NCBI GenBank assembly: GCA_036365455.1
Contig: JAWQUS010000002.1
Coordinates: 5,084,001 to 5,148,000 of the forward strand
Source: Macrosoma leucophasiata
Lineage: Eukaryota > Arthropoda > Insecta > Lepidoptera > Hedylidae
Length of the DNA stretch: 64,000 bases
Direction: 5' to 3'
How positions within the stretch are numbered: position 1 is the stretch's first letter; the number at the start of each line of letters is the position of its first letter. The position numbers were made by a program, and so were the translations under genes. The notes under the pieces were generated by a model that saw only the letters and a program-made list of their open reading frames with translations, did not search any database and had not been told where the DNA came from. Of the stretch, positions 54,386 through 64,000 are shown piece by piece.

Positions 54386-54562
54386 TGATGAGATAGTGTG
54401 TAGTTATGATTCCTTATAGATTTTTTTTAATAATGTTACGTGTAAGGAAATATCTGAATATTCCTCTGATTTTGTAGACGTGGAAAAAACGATAATATTA
54501 TGCTATAGATAGGTTAGTGAGTGTTGATAGAATAGGCCAATGATACTGAACTACTAACCTAC

Positions 54563-54750
54563 CTTAGGCAAACAAGTCCGATATTTTCTGGCATCAAATC
54601 CTTGTAAGCTGGCGTGCGTGTTTGAAGAGGTTGAGGGAACATGAAGTAACAAGGGAAGTTTTCCTGGTATATTTTCTCGGTATTTGGCACTTCAGCCTCG
54701 CTCGCTGCTCTATTAGGGATCGATGCTACTGGAGTTACAGAGCACAGCAT
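54563..54750 (-). CDS. candidate host coding exon, unrecognised
   Basis: On - a frame of about 62 codons ends exactly at a canonical donor, CTAAG|GTAGGT (exon end 54563). It may start at ATG 54750 or, if internal, after an acceptor CTCTGTAACTCCAG at 54729/54728. The peptide includes N-R-A-A-S-E-A-E-V-P-N-T-E-K-I-Y, then C-Y-F-M-F-P-Q-P-L-Q-T and L-M-P-E-N-I-G-L. The balanced composition and codon use, with no repeat around it, are protein-like. I do not recognise the family. It is on the strand opposite to the candidate exon at 40854, so the two need not belong to one gene. Confidence 0.45.
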
Positions 54751-55862
54751 GCATTTGTTTGCTTAACCACTATCTAGGTATCGTATTGTTGTAAGAAGAA
54801 GAATTTATAATGAATTGCAATACCTAGCTTCTGTCTTAGACCCCGGGACCCACTATTCAGTATTAGGCTCCGGGCTTGTAAGAAGTCACCAAGCCTGCTC
54901 TGTCCGACACTGGAAGTGGCGTTGCGTTTTGTCATTTTGTATGAGCTTAATTTAGAAACACATTGTTTTATCCTAAACCTTTTATAACGGGACGATCCCA
55001 GCGAGCGGTCGTCGCACGCTGAAGGTTACTATAGGACATTATTACAACATTTTACTACTTAGTTAACATGTGAATACTATCATACTAGTATTTTGTAACA
55101 TCTACCATTCATGTTTTAACGCGTTAATTTAAATCCTCTTAAGCTCATAATAAACTCGTTGTGGCGGCCCCTGAAGCACAATTTTAAGCAAATTAACACT
55201 GGATTTGCATTATATATTGTATGTGATAGTGAGTTGCTTGTGTTTTAGTTTGTTTTTCAAAATTATGCTGTAAGAATAACCATATCCTATGCTGTGGGCA
55301 CAATTATAAACATCGTGCAGACCCATGCTAACTGAAAATAGTTGTTATTCACAAAGAGCCAAAAATGCTCTGCGTTAGTTGAACTATATCTAAGATAAGG
55401 TAGAGCTTCAAAGGTGAAGGATTTTAATGATACGGAAAAGTAGAGTTGTAGAGTTTGTCAAATTGCTCTGTTTTGTTTACAATTACGTGAAATGAAAGCG
55501 ATACAATAATGTCCCTTGTATTATGCCCTTATGAATACAAACTCATCTTATTTTATAAAATTACTGTGACTAAACAAATCTGTTTGCCAAGTTGACAAGC
55601 TGCAATCGTCACCATCATCGATAAATAAGTCACGTGTCCTCAAGAACTTCCCATACATTTGCCTGGATTTCCATAGTGGTAACTGGTAACTATGCTATGG
55701 GGGGTATTTCTTTATCAAAAAAATTGCTCTAACCATACCTTATTCAAGCTCTACATTGTTGGAAGACGAAGTAGTTCTAACCTAGTAACTGATTAAGAGT
55801 GTGTCGTGGTGCTTAGAACTTAAACCTTCGAAATCCTTTCATTACTGCAATGCCAGAACTTT
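54751..55862. other. unannotated DNA
   Basis: No further exon or repeat recognised. Confidence 0.45.
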
Positions 55863-56070
55863 TGTGTCCGCGCGCGACTGCTTCCTCGTGGAATTTGTAT
55901 TAAACAACCATTCATGAAATCAATCGCAAGAAATGAATAATGGACATAATTATTTATCCGATCTCCTCACAGTTTTAGTACAATTTCATCGAATTCAGTT
56001 CAGTTATTTAGTTGTGAAAAGTTAACTTTAGACACACAGCCTTACTTTACATTTATAATATTAGTATGGA
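55863..56070 (-). mobile_element. Helitron-like element, 3'-truncated
   Basis: On - it starts A|TCCATACTAATATTATAAATG, the usual 5' end. The far end (GTCCGCGCGCGACTGCTTCC on +) resembles the CCGCGACTTCGTCC region, but the CTAG terminus is lost. Confidence 0.55.
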
Positions 56071-56121
56071 TACCGAGATTGATGTGCATTGCACTCAAAA
56101 TGTTATTCTTACCTCCAAATA

Positions 56122-56294
56122 CTCAAACATTCACTTAAATCTAAGTGGGACTTAAAAGTCTTCTGTCTTTATTGTTTTATAAAGACAGAAGACTTTTAAG
56201 TCCCACTTAGATTCAACGACGTTTCACGATTTCACGTTCAAACGATAGAGATAGCGCATAGTTGAGGGTTGCTTAAAATTGAGTGACGTTTGAG
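56122..56294. mobile_element. TA-flanked MITE with internal palindrome
   Basis: The ends CTCAAACATTCACTTAAAT and, inverted, CTCAAACGTCACTCAATTT lie between TA dinucleotides (56120-56121, 56295-56296), as for Tc1/mariner-type MITEs. Inside, 56138-56172 is complemented exactly at 56179-56213 (35-bp arms, 6-nt spacer TGTTTT). Confidence 0.7.
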
Positions 56295-56296
56295 TA

Positions 56297-56654
56297 TTCG
56301 GCCATTAGAGAGATTAGAGAGTCTTCCGTAATACTAATTTCGTGACAACGCTCTCATGCAACATCCAATGATATTATCACAGTCCTCTTGGAATTTTTAA
56401 CGACTGACCTTTCAGACGTAACGGTGTTTCGAATTTTTAAAATGCATGTTATAACATAATACATATATCTGCAACTTATATCTCTAGCAATTCCAGATTT
56501 TAATGTGGTGCTTGTTGTTTCTCGGAAGTTTTTGGTAGTTTGAAATAAGTGATGTTATTTATGACTGACATGACTATACGTCTTATTTGAACAGGAAAGA
56601 CCCATTCACCTACACATTAGAAAACCTTTGGGATGCGAAATTTGTCCCGTTTTC
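56297..56654. other. unannotated DNA
   Basis: No feature recognised. Confidence 0.5.
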
Positions 56655-56870
56655 TAAATCCGCTAAATCGTAGTGTACAGCACTATCGTATGCCGGTCAT
56701 GTGGTAGTTCCCCTTAATTTCTGGAACAGAGGCACAATACCTTAGACCCCAGGAGCGGCAACGCATCTACTTTAAAATGTCTGGTTTCCCGTAGTCCCTT
56801 GATTGGCTACAGTATTACTTACCATCATGTACATTGGATGATTGTTTGCCACTTCATGAGATTAAAAAAA
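56655..56870 (+). repeat. SINE-like family C, copy 15 (5'-truncated)
   Basis: It starts at CGCTAAATCGTAGTGTACAG and ends CATTGGATGATTGTTTGCCA plus an A-run. The head is missing. Confidence 0.65.
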
Positions 56871-56980
56871 AATATTCTAGAAAATTGTGATCGACTAAAG
56901 ATTTGAATCGTTCTGATCGCATTTCTTAGCCTAACTCATAGAATGTTTGTCGAAAAGAGATAGTTGCAGAAGTAAATGTA

Positions 56981-57178
56981 TGTCGTTCGTTTCTGCCCAG
57001 AACCTGTAAATTGTGTGGAACGTACTTCCCTCTGAGATGTTTCTTCTGCGTTGCAATATGTGGTTCTCCAAAATGTAATCAGGGCTGGTAAGCTAGCGCG
57101 TTAGTAACCCCGGTGTTGCCAATGTTCACAGGCGAGGGTGACCTTTCCATCAGGAGGCCCACTTGCCTGTCAAACTTT
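56981..57178 (+). pseudogene. CR1/Jockey-like LINE, extreme 3' end
   Basis: TCGTTTCTGCCCAGAACCTG reads F-L-P-R-T-C-K-L, then the 3' UTR GAGGGTGACCTTTCCATCAG, GCCCACTTGCCTGTCAAAC and an A-rich end. It is the same family as 21114-22145. Confidence 0.65.
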
Positions 57179-57184
57179 TTACTT

Positions 57185-57510
57185 AAAAAAGCAAACAACC
57201 ACACACGATTCTCCTGTTACGTTTAGTCCCACGTAAGGCGGAGAGAATTCGCCGGATTCACTGTGGATCGAATCGGTCAGGATCGGCAACAATTGCGGCT
57301 GGATACGAGAAATTCGATCGATGATCCACGAACCTTGGATCGCCGATACAAGATGTATTTCTACGTACTAGACATACAAGACGTCTAGTGCGGACACAGC
57401 TACCTTTTGGCATCTCCGGGTACATATTACTATACTCATAGAATGGCACCAAGAACCTTCAGAAAATGGAATAATCCCAATAACACATACCCCGACCCAA
57501 AAAAAAACCC
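57185..57510 (-). repeat. SINE family B, copy 10 (heavily decayed)
   Basis: Reversed CACGATTCTCCTGTTACGTT, then CTTTTGGCATCTCCGGGTAC, CAGAAAATGGAATAATCCCA and ACCCCGACCC. About 120 bp of unrelated sequence (57245-57400) is inserted. Confidence 0.5.
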
Positions 57511-57778
57511 TTTATTTAATTCAATAAATAAAGCTGTACTGCAGATCATAATCCGGAATTAAACGTTTGTGCTCAGACTGAAGCAAACGTGCAGGGACGG
57601 TTATATGACAAGCAAACTTGTTGTCGTTTAATTGAATGTCATGAGACCACATAATTTGCCGTAAGACAATACAAAAAGTTGATTCAAAGATTCAAGGTTT
57701 GAGGTGAAAAATGCTTGGCTTGTTTCTGGTTTGTCTTTGTCTTCACGAACTTTATTTTTGTTTTCTGTTCGCTACCAT
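57511..57778. other. unannotated DNA
   Basis: It ends with GCTACCAT (57771-57778), the left target duplication of the next element. Confidence 0.4.
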
Positions 57779-58082
57779 CATAGAGCAACACGGGCCACCG
57801 GCCGCGGCGGACCAAAGGGGAGTAGCCATATGCAGGCTTTCCCCTCTGTCAAAGTACAAGCCCAAATAGGCCTATGCCTGTCGCCTAGATGTTTAAATGT
57901 GTGCATGAAACTGTTTATTTATTTTGTTAAATTCTTCGATTTTTGTAGTGTGTGTGTGTCCCACCCATTATCCCTCACGAAAATTACAGACGGTGTTGCA
58001 TCGGTAATAAACGGTGTGGCTACTCCCCTATCCCCTCCGGTCCGCCGCGGCGGCCGGTGGCCCGAGTTGCTCTATGTACTCT
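57779..58082 (+). mobile_element. TIR element family E, copy 6
   Basis: CATAGAGCAAC..GTTGCTCTATG (ends 58076). The 8-bp duplication GCTACCAT is exact at 57771-57778 and 58083-58090, but six extra bases TACTCT (58077-58082) lie between the right terminus and the duplication. Confidence 0.85.
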
Positions 58083-58090
58083 GCTACCAT

Positions 58091-58439
58091 AAAAAAATTT
58101 AACGTGTAAATGGACAAATTATAAAAAAGAATAAGAAAGAGATTTGGCGCCACGGGGCAGTTGACTTCGTTTTCTAGGATCGTTTGAATAACCGACTGGT
58201 TTATTGGACGGATTGGACCAGTTGCAGTGGTCGAAGACTCGATCATTGCTTCAAGTCGAATTGTTTGTACCCGTCAAGTAGTTTCGCCATTTCGCCCTCC
58301 ATATCCATGGGCTTGAGTTTTTGACTTCATTGATTGAATAGGATTCGAAGTTTGAAACTTCGACTCGATACAGAAACAGGTTTGCTTACTAACGCTTGCA
58401 TGCGTCAGGTAGGTAAGTAATTACATTTTTCTTATGTAA
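58091..58439. other. unannotated DNA
   Basis: No feature recognised. Confidence 0.5.
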
Positions 58440-58680
58440 AGCAAGTGGCAAACAACAAGAGATTACATCTACACAATAACCAGAGGTCAAAATTCAGATG
58501 CTGATGTTGGCTGGCACCCCTGAGACCTAACTCGTTATCTCTGCGAGGGTTATTACGCGGCCATTCATTGCCATCTTACCGGAACACAATAGTGTTGAAC
58601 ACTACCATTTGGCGGCAGATAGAATGGGTAATGCGGTGATGCCTACGCCCTCGAGTTCTTACACTGGCTCTCTACCACCA
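58440..58680 (-). repeat. SINE-like family C, copy 16
   Basis: Reversed: AAGTGGCAAACAACAAGAGA, GGCACCCCTGAGACCTAACTC, CACTACCATTTGGCGGCAG and GGTGATGCCTACGCCCTCGA..CTCTACCACC. Confidence 0.75.
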
Positions 58681-59107
58681 ATAATTATCTAAATGAGATA
58701 TATTTTTTAATTTAATGAATAGTTTTCTGAAATCGTACTCAATACGATTTCTATTGTTGTATTCAATACAAGTTAGATACGTAGCAACGACGTATATATC
58801 GGAATTAGAAGTAATGATCAGTCCCATCCTGTGGCCTTAAAAGATAATTCGTGTCTGAACTTCAGACTCGATGTTTAACGACTCTATTACAATGCTATAA
58901 AGTGAACCCTAAGATGATATGGACTTGAATTTGCTCCAGGTCTAGAATTGGCAAGAAGGCAAGATGACAGGCCAAAAATGAGTACCTACAGGTGTACCTA
59001 GTAGTAACCGAGCAGTACTTTACGCTTTAATGCTACTTGAAGCTGGCAATGGTTTTAATAAAATATGTGTATTTCTAAATCCCTCCTCCCCCTATCAAGG
59101 TATCCTA
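58681..59107. other. unannotated DNA
   Basis: No feature recognised. Confidence 0.5.
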
Positions 59108-59304
59108 TCCCTACTAATATTATAAATGCGAAAGTAACTCTGTCTGTCTGTCTATCTGTCTGTCTGTTACCTTTTCACGTCCAAACGAATGAACCGATTT
59201 TAATGAAATTTGGTGCAGATAAAGCTGACTTTGAGAAAGAACATAGGCTACTTAGTTATTTATAAAACGACATCCACGCTGGTGAAACCGCGGGCAACAA
59301 CTAG
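59108..59304 (+). mobile_element. Helitron-like non-autonomous element (complete ends)
   Basis: It begins TCCCTACTAATATTATAAAT after A and ends CGGGCAACAACTAG before T, matching the A|TC...CTRR|T rule for Helitrons. It contains a CTGT-rich microsatellite (CTGTCTGTCTGTCTATC) and GAACCGATTTTAATGAAATT. The small size and microsatellite resemble lepidopteran Lep1-type elements. Confidence 0.75.
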
Positions 59305-59819
59305 TAGTTCTATAAAATGATTCAAGACAATATTATGATGACGTTAATTCCCTTACCTATACACTAATGATCAGCGATGTAAATCATAAGCCTAAATACT
59401 TTGAAGATCGAGTAGAAACGTCGACAATAGATAAGAACAATACCTACTGTGCCATAGATGTTCTGTTGTCGTAAGACATTTTATATCAGTACCAATTAAT
59501 CTTCGCAAATGCGTCGCGGAATCCAGTGTTTAATATGATTTCTTTGTCTTTATAGTTTACATATCCATAACGAATACAATCGCGTTGTTAACCTTTACTC
59601 ATATCGATTTCTTCACCTAGACGTCACCGCACTCTAATAAAAAGATGTGAACGATACACCAATCTTTTGAATATCAATGTATTCAACGATTTTCTGAGGT
59701 GGGGTGTACCTTATAAATTGCATTCTTTGTTTCAAATGAAACAACCCAAACTGATTTACACATATGGCTGTCTCTTTTGTTTGATAGCGAAACGTCATTG
59801 ACCCCTATGAAAATAGCGT
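59305..59819. other. unannotated DNA
   Basis: No feature recognised. Confidence 0.5.
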
Positions 59820-60270
59820 AGTCGTCGCGGTTTCAACAACTGGATATACCTCCGACGGTGGCGCGCATGCCTGTGTCTAAGGTCGCGCCCGGTGCCTTCC
59901 GATGGAAATGATTTCAATTAAAATGCTTCTCGACGGATTAAACGTGTGGCGGGTAGGTTCCGAGGCGAGCCGGGGCTCGAGACAGTGGCGGCCCCTCGAG
60001 ACGAGATGTGAATGGAGACAGTTTGGCCGCATCTTACCGGCGGCCGCTGTTGTCACTGCGGTGTTTCGCGGGCGGGCAGATTTATTTGGACGTACCCCCT
60101 TCGGGGGGCTGCGGGGTCGGGCGCGCCACCCACCGCGCCACCTCCACACATTTGACTGGATCAATAAGTAAGCAAAGGATGCCCGAGCAGAAAAACCATA
60201 CACCCGACCACCCCAAGGGGGCACACGTAACCAACACCCCCTCCCCCCACTAGCGGGGAGGGACTCCGCA
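59820..60270. other. CpG-rich non-repetitive island
   Basis: GC-rich sequence with a core TTTCAATTAAAATGCTTC and CGGCGGCCGCTGTTGTCACT. Overlapping frames on both strands (59877-60253) are likely compositional. It is a candidate regulatory island; no gene is supported. Confidence 0.35.
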
Positions 60271-61418
60271 GATTGCCATTTTCTCTTTGCCTACGCTTTA
60301 ATTAGTTGCGTAGTGACGCGTGTGGATCCATAATCCCATGTTATTAAATTGCCGAAACATGTCCTATTGACAAGACAGAGCTCGGCGAGGTGGACCTGCG
60401 GCGAGCGGGCCGCGACGTCATAACCGTAAACGGTTCAATTCATAAATGTAATATAAAATGCTCGTAAACACCGACATAACTTGCGCGATGCATAAAGTGA
60501 CGACAAATTCCGGTTATTGCTGCTTCGGAGATACTTGAAGCTTTCATATCATACAAAAGTATAGCCCTAATACTTCTGTATGGCAGAGTAACAAGGAGGT
60601 TTTATGTCCGAACACGTAAAAACCACTGGTACCTATGGAATTGCTTTTTAATGTTGTTGAGTATCAAATTATAGGTACCTACTGCTACTTTAAGAAATGT
60701 TGATCAATAAGATAACAAAATAAGGCTTTTTTATTCAATAACTTCAAAACTATTTATTTTAATATTATAAAAAAATATATTAGAGATCTTTACAATGTGA
60801 CCTTGTTTTTAATATTGTCACTCAATGAACCTATTTAAAAAACTTTTTTTAAGTAAAATTATTCTATAAAGTAGGTATCCCTCATGTTTTTATTTCATTT
60901 ACACGTTACACGTTCACGTACCTATTTGTTTGGGTCACTTATTTACGTATGTGTAGGTACCAAATTTCAAGTCAATCGGCCCAGTAATTTTATAAAAGAT
61001 CGGCTGTAACACATAGACAGAGAGACGCACGATTAAAATAAGTGTTCGGTTTTTTTCTTATTTTCGTAGGTCACTACGGAACTTCAAAAATTTTAAAAAA
61101 ATTGTCATAATATTGAGACTACTCGTGCATATTATTTAAAATATCATATTTCTCAATGTTTAGTCATTTGGTCCAAACGCGAGAAAGCGGCTCAACAAAA
61201 GCTAACAACGCAACAAATCACGTTTTATTATATCGTAATATTGGGCCCTCAATGTGGTCACAAAGCCACCATAGCAGCCAGATAAGATAAGATGCGATAC
61301 AAGCAAATTGTGATACGCCCCACCTCCAAACAGTTTGGTTAACTACTCACTCATTGTGTACTTACTACTTACATAATAATATGACATTATGTTACTGTCA
61401 GAAGTATATTATGTATTA
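60271..61418. other. unannotated, with a dispersed repeat fragment
   Basis: Around 60960-61080 (AAATTTCAAGTCAATCGGCC, ACACATAGACAGAGAGACGC, GTGTTCGGTTTTTTTC) it resembles small repeats of the CGGTTTTT type. The rest shows nothing. Confidence 0.4.
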
Positions 61419-61655
61419 CTAGCTGTTGCCCGCGGCTCGGCCCGCGTGTAGGTCGCTTTTCGCGTAACCTGTGGAAACTCATCAAATCATCCCATGGCAT
61501 CCCACAGGAACATTTTTTCGGATAAAAACTATTCTATGTGTTAATCTAAGTTACCCTCTATGTGTGCCAAATTTCATAAAAATCGGTTTAGCTGTTTTTG
61601 GGTGAAGGAGTAGTAAACAAACATGCAAACTTTCGCATTTATAATATTTATACGA
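61419..61655 (-). mobile_element. Helitron-like non-autonomous element (complete ends)
   Basis: On - it runs from A|TCGTATAAATATTATAAATG to GCCGCGGGCAACAGCTAG|T. The inner part carries AAATTTCATAAAAATCGGTT (as read on +). Same end rules as 59108-59304. Confidence 0.7.
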
Positions 61656-61714
61656 TGAATATGGGATTGCAATATAGTATTAAATAAGTCTATTCCATTC
61701 GAGAGTAAACAGAA

Positions 61715-61858
61715 AAACATACGCCTCAAGAGAGGCAACGCATGTGCACTTTGACCTCTGGGTTTTGTGTTCACGTCTATTGGCTGCTCTATTCACTTAT
61801 CATCCATGGCAGGTGAACTCGAACTGCATGCGTTTGTCACCATTGTTACATTGAAAAA
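61715..61858 (+). repeat. SINE-like family C, copy 17 (5'-truncated)
   Basis: GAGGCAACGCATGTGCACTTT, CGTCTATTGGCTGCTCTATTC and GCATGCGTTTGTCACCATTG plus an A-run. Confidence 0.6.
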
Positions 61859-62124
61859 AAAAATGTTTAAATGTCCTTGCGAAGCTCTTGTCTCGTATGA
61901 TGGGACGAGAGGTAGTTCAACTGGAGGAAAGGAGTGAGGTGTGGATGTGTGGATGGACATTAGTTACCTTTCAATCCTTTAGTACATGCACACCAAATTA
62001 TGTGCCTGTAGAAATATTTGAGTAGTTGATTACCTACAACTCACGGACAGAACAATTGAAAATGTCAGAAGCTTCAATGCATTTAGGCAAAGCAGTAATT
62101 GGTTCCACAGATTGTTCCCCTTGA
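61859..62124. other. unannotated DNA
   Basis: Nothing recognised. Confidence 0.4.
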
Positions 62125-62225
62125 GCTTTACTAGCTGAACACCACCATTCGGCGCCAACTAGATTAGGGTAATGCAGTTGTCCCTACACCCTAGAGTCCC
62201 GACTTTGGAACTCTACCTCCAGTAA
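62125..62225 (-). repeat. SINE-like family C fragment (copy 18)
   Basis: AACACCACCATTCGGCGCCAA, GGTAATGCAGTTGTCCCTAC and TTTGGAACTCTACCTCCAGT: the reversed 5' third of the family. Confidence 0.5.
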
Positions 62226-62404
62226 AACTAAGGAAACTGTAAAGACAAGAGGACGAAGACGGAAGTAGACAAATATGTAACCGTACTCAATACTTTGTGC
62301 AGGTGTGTTGGTTATGGCAATAGTAGCCTTCTACCCACAAAATGGCAGGCAACTGACTGCTGCTGTCCCTGAGGTTCTGGATTGGAAATAAATAAAATAC
62401 TTAT

Positions 62405-62565
62405 GTATGGGTTTATTGCACTCCCAAAGTTTAGAAATGTGCCCGATGAATGGCAATAAGCTTTGGTCCCTATTTTTTAACTATAAATGATAATGGCGAA
62501 TAGTGAGTGTCGGGTATAGGTATGTAGATAATTATGCACAGGAGCATGAAGGCGTGAAGTTGTTT
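62405..62565 (+). repeat. SINE family B relic (copy 11)
   Basis: CTCCCAAAGTTTAGAAATGTG, CCCGATGAATGGCAATAAGC and AGCATGAAGGCGTGAAGTTG. Very diverged. Confidence 0.35.
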
Positions 62566-63590
62566 CATATTTCGTTTGACATTGGTTTTGTATAAATTAT
62601 ATAATTATCACATTAGTTTTGCAATAATCATGAAATACACCTGCTTCAAAACGTTATTATTATATTTAGGTTATCCTATCTAGTATCAAATAGTACCTTA
62701 CTATATAGTACTTACTAGTATTTCGAACTTTAGATATTAAGTACGACTTTGGGAGGCCTACAGGTAGAACTGAACAAAAATTATATGAAAAATTAAAACT
62801 TTGTACCGAAGAAGCCTCATTACTGAATCTGGTGATTTCTAATAAAAACTCTACCTCTCATTGCACATCTCTCCATAAAACAAAATGTGAACAAAAGGGT
62901 AGGTATAGGTACACGCCGAAGATACTCGCAGCGTCGCGATCTCAGCGATGAATAGAGAGGTGAGGTATCCTTCGGGAAGTGCGTCCGTACAATCTTATTT
63001 GCATACAATTACGTTTCCTTTACATAGACAATAGAGGCGACATGATAGAGAGCTAAATCGCGACCGCTAGTTGTCGCGGTGATGAGTCTTCGACATTCTA
63101 ACTTCACCTAACGTAAATTATACGCCGCGGGATAACATAATTTCCACAAATAATAAGGAAAATATCAAGGGTTTTGGTACCTAAAAGTCTCGAGCACCGC
63201 TTTTACCCTTTCATAGACGAAATCTTTTCACTTTTCGTTTGACCTTTAAAAGTCCAAATTTTTTCAGCGTCAAAACATTAATTAACAGTAATGAGCCACA
63301 ATAAAGCGGCTGATCTCAAGCGAGAAAAAAGTTCTTGTGACCAGAGAACAACTGATGTTAATACACTTGTCTTTCCTGACTATTATGTTTTATATTCATG
63401 AGCGGCACAAGACGTATGTCGCTGTCCTGCATTCCATATGCTTCTAAGAATAATTATTACGACAAAAAGTACGTTTTATAAATACGGCTACCCATAAAAA
63501 CATAATAGGCAATTTCTTGAGAATTTTAAAGTGAAATAAAAAGGTATGAAGCGGGCGTAAAAGTCATACAGTTTAAATGGAATCGCCTGT
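62566..63590. other. unannotated AT-rich DNA
   Basis: No gene or repeat recognised. Confidence 0.45.
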
Positions 63591-63930
63591 GGTATAATGG
63601 CGGATCATGATTTTTGCAGATTAAACGATAAATTCTCTAATTCCAGTCGATCACATTGCAAATTGGCGGTTCGTAAAAGTGCCGTAAAAGCACCCGATTT
63701 GAACGCGGCGTTGCTAGTGTCGAGCGGGAATCGCGTGGCAGCTCCTTTTCGCGAAGAGCCAATCGAAATAATTATCATAAAGTAAATCCCCCGCAATTCG
63801 GCGGCCGCCCCCGAGCGGGCCCGGCGCGGTAAATGGCGGGCCCTCGACACCGCCGCTCGTAGTGATGCCTATTGCTGTCGGAAACGGGCCCGTTCGTATC
63901 GATGGATTGCCATTGATGCTATTGTTGCCC
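63591..63930. other. non-repetitive block with homeodomain-like cores
   Basis: Sequence such as CAATCGAAATAATTATCATA lies next to CpG-rich CGGCGGCCGCCCCCGAGCGG. Short frames on both strands (63597-63850) have no motif. It looks like a possible conserved regulatory element; unproven. Confidence 0.3.
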
Positions 63931-64000
63931 CGATACGTAGGTACTTTTACACTTCATTATTGTTCTTTTTCGGACAAGTGAATAGTAGAAAAGTTACCTT

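Noticed and set aside
59877..60253. three overlapping frames of 81-115 codons
   Set aside because: Open on both strands because of high GC; no motif.
1..64000. CRISPR arrays, operons, phage or endogenous viral genes
   Set aside because: No regularly spaced repeats, no bacterial gene organisation, and no capsid, envelope or LTR-flanked pol sequences were seen.

Overview
This 64-kb window is AT-rich, repeat-laden animal DNA, almost certainly from a moth or butterfly. The evidence is the repeat content: mariner elements with WVPHEL and YSPDLAP motifs, tRNA-headed SINEs, RTE-type tails (CCAGCAGTGGACGT), CR1/Jockey-like LINE 3' ends, and small Helitron-like elements running from TC to CTAG between host A and T. 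This mix is typical of Lepidoptera. There are no bacterial operons, rRNA genes, intact tRNA genes or CRISPR arrays, and no complete host gene. The window reads as the inside of a large intron or an intergenic region. Only two short segments look like host coding exons: 40854-40974 on + and 54563-54750 on -. Neither is recognised.

Layout. 0-10 kb: SINE families A, B and C, three copies of a TIR element with 8-bp target duplications (family E), a hAT-type MITE at 4452-4815, and two other foldback elements. 10-13 kb: two degraded RTE-like LINE fragments on -. 14.3-17.5 kb: old inverted and direct duplications carrying a repeated perfect CRE palindrome (TGACGTCA). 18.9-22.3 kb: a mariner landed in a SINE tail, then a CR1/Jockey-like LINE split by another insertion. 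22-29.5 kb: mostly unannotated AT-rich DNA. 29.5-34.9 kb: a 30-bp-arm palindrome, family E and F elements, a second mariner on -, and two perfect short-spacer palindromes. 34.9-40 kb: a GC-rich island, a LINE fragment and SINEs. 40.8-41 kb: candidate exon. 41-45 kb: SINEs and large perfect inverted duplications. 45.3-48 kb: a decayed tandem array interrupted by a Helitron-like element, a SINE and a retroposon whose head resembles 5S rRNA. 48-64 kb: SINEs, Helitron-like elements, MITEs, CpG-rich islands and the second candidate exon.

How the parts relate. The retroposons form partnerships visible in their 3' ends. Family F and the 5S-headed element share the RTE-like CAGCAGTGG(G)ACGT tail. Family C ends like the CR1/Jockey-like LINE. 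Families B and I share a tail around CTGCCTACCCC..GGCGTGAAG. The most distinctive structural signal is a set of perfect inverted duplications (15-65 bp arms, several with 5-6 nt spacers). Most are confined to one repeat copy, which suggests repeated snap-back or template-switch events or, alternatively, an assembly artefact.

Limits: similarities were judged by eye, repeat boundaries are approximate unless a target duplication is quoted, and family letters (A, B, C, E, F, G, I, K) are local labels.
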